Positions 11,699-12,710 of a DNA stretch of 12,710 bases are shown here, piece by piece. The stretch spans positions 1-12,710 of the forward strand of contig JAJZHR010000025.1 of assembly GCA_021810815.1 (NCBI GenBank). Direction: 5' to 3'. The notes beneath the pieces were generated by a model. It was given only the letters and a program-made list of their open reading frames with translations, was not told the DNA's origin and did no database searches. The stretch comes from Acidobacteriota bacterium. GTDB taxonomy: Bacteria > Acidobacteriota > Terriglobia > Terriglobales > Acidobacteriaceae. Position 1 is the first letter of the stretch, and every line of letters starts with the position of its first letter. A program made the translations under genes and the position numbers.

Positions 11699-12405
11699 CG
11701 CGCCGCCTCCGCCGTCGCGGCAAAGCCGGGCCGCCGCGTCAGAGCTTCAATGTGCGGCTTCAGCGCCGCCAGGCCGCGATACAGCCGCGACTTCACCGTC
11801 GAGAGAGGTGCGCGCGTCACCTGCGCGATCTCCTCCAGTGAAAGATCCTCGTGGAAGCGAAGCACCAGAACCTCGCGATAATTCGGCTCCAGATGCAGCA
11901 GCGCAGCCGCCACATGGCTGGCAGACTCGGCGCTCTGGAAGTTCTCCAGCGGATTGGCCATCTCGCTCGCCACCTCGAACGGCCGCTCCCCCTCTTCCAC
12001 GTCGCGCATCTCGTCCAGGCTCAGGGTGGAGCGCTTGCGCGAAAGGTCGATCACCAGGTTCCGGGCGATGGTGAACAGCCACGTGTCGAACCTGGCCTTG
12101 CCGTTGTACTGTCCGCCGCGCACCAGCACCCGCATCCAGGTCTCCTGGAAAAGGTCTTCCGCAACCTCGCGCTTGCCCGTCAGGAACAGCAGATACCGCA
12201 GCAGCCGATGCTGATACTGCTCGATCAACTGGTCCAGCACAGCCGTGTCCTGCCGCTTCAGCCCGCAGGCGATCGCGGCGTTCTCCCGTTGCGTTTGTTC
12301 AACCAGCGCGATGGAGGCAGCATGCATCACATCGTCAGAGACGCGGGGAGTCGCCGAAAAGACGCGGGAACCACCGATTTTTCCAGCAGAACGGCCAAAA
12401 CTCAT
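11695..12405 (-). CDS. ECF-type RNA polymerase sigma factor
   Basis: The 236-residue protein directs RNA polymerase to a specific set of promoters. Sigma region 2 is about residues 53-125: LDQLIEQYQHRLLRYL, AEDLFQETWMRVLVRG and DTWLFTIARNLVIDLSRKR, including the -10 recognition and core-binding helices. A linker rich in Glu follows (126-162). Region 4 is about 165-217: LEPNYREVLVLRFHEDLSL, EEIAQVTRAP and LSTVKSRLYRGLAALK, the -35-binding helix-turn-helix. Start ATG 12405 is supported by GGAG (12413-12416) seven bases upstream; an alternative at Met27 has no ribosome site. The N-terminal 50 residues are longer than in most ECF proteins. It is first in a two-gene unit with the membrane protein at 11222. 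Its regulon cannot be read here. Confidence 0.93.
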   Translation of the reverse strand: MSFGRSAGKIGGSRVFSATPRVSDDVMHAASIALVEQTQRENAAIACGLKRQDTAVLDQLIEQYQHRLLRYLLFLTGKREVAEDLFQETWMRVLVRGGQYNGKARFDTWLFTIARNLVIDLSRKRSTLSLDEMRDVEEGERPFEVASEMANPLENFQSAESASHVAAALLHLEPNYREVLVLRFHEDLSLEEIAQVTRAPLSTVKSRLYRGLAALKPHIEALTRRPGFAATAEAAR

Positions 12406-12710
12406 CGAAAAGCTCCGCGCGGAATTCGCGCCATTCTCAACAATTGAACCCAGTATTCACCTAAACACAGCCCCGCACAAGAAGTTTCAGCAGGTTTTTG
12501 GCAGTTTTGTTCTGTCTTTCTGGTTGTCCTTCAGGAGCGAAGCCGAGAAGTCTGCTCGGACTTTGCCTCGCCCAGTTCGCCACCACCGGCCCGGTCCTGG
12601 CAGCACCTGCCCCTGTCGCAATTTGGAACAGCAATCCACGGAGTACAGATAGCAATCCGGGCACTCTGATTCACCGGGAGACAAGCCGCCAACTAAACCT
12701 AGTGTCCCGA
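12406..12710. other. 305-base terminal gap without a convincing gene
   Basis: Apart from the possible sigma promoter, nothing is supported. The short frames through it on both strands have no ribosome site or recognisable protein pattern. A T-rich patch at about 12485-12530 (TTTTTGG, GTTTTGTTC, CTTTCTGG) is unlike the rest of the window. A gene to the right may begin or end beyond base 12710. Confidence 0.5.
12452..12480 (-). promoter_or_regulatory. Weak candidate promoter for the sigma gene
   Basis: On the minus strand TTGTGC (12475-12480) and AATACT (12452-12457) are exactly 17 bases apart, with three and four of six matches to the vegetative consensus. Transcription would start near 12445, about 40 bases before the ATG. 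No ECF-type GAAC/CGTC pair is evident, so autoregulation is not supported by sight. Confidence 0.3.

Noticed and set aside
12487..12684. 65-codon minus-strand frame with several Cys
   Set aside because: No ribosome site, no recognisable zinc-site spacing, and no family resemblance.

Overview
The window is a GC-rich (roughly 60%+ by eye), densely packed bacterial chromosome segment from a Gram-negative organism: it carries lipid A genes (fabZ, lpxA, lpxI), a lipoprotein-type murein transglycosylase and exported proteins. LpxI in place of LpxH, an orphan LytTR regulator, a long lysine/alanine histone-like protein and the mixture of short hypothetical genes fit an Acidobacteriota (Terriglobales-like) genome. 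That placement is inferred from gene content and style, not from a marker gene.

Layout. 1-369 is the 3' end of a pirin-family gene, closed by an 18-bp hairpin. 554-1432 encodes an exported protein of unknown function. 1489-4486 is a lipid A cluster, fabZ-lpxA (ATGA overlap) then lpxI. Between lpxA and lpxI sits a foreign-looking toxin-antitoxin pair, with a RelE-type toxin (PF06296-like) followed by an overlapping XRE antitoxin. A 15-bp palindrome lies just before the toxin. The toxin frame is broken at a run of eight T's, and its C-terminal half reads on perfectly in another frame. 4685-5242 is an exported peroxiredoxin. It converges on the minus-strand block across a bidirectional terminator.

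The minus-strand block (5489-8357) holds a histone H1-like protein with an acidic head and a Lys/Ala tail, a MltD-like lytic transglycosylase, and a 33-residue membrane micropeptide gene. 8533-9312 (+) is a ferredoxin-NADP reductase-family flavoprotein. 9352-12405 is again minus strand: a LytTR response regulator, a membrane protein with two zinc ribbons, and an ECF sigma factor translationally coupled to a small two-helix membrane protein. The last 305 bases hold only a possible sigma-gene promoter.

Together the window is mostly envelope and housekeeping functions: FabZ supplies unsaturated acyl-ACP, LpxA and LpxI carry out early lipid A steps, and MltD remodels peptidoglycan. Redox and stress functions accompany them. 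The two most interesting items are the frameshifted toxin in a lipid A operon and the unannotated micropeptide. I did not see a large undescribed multi-gene system.
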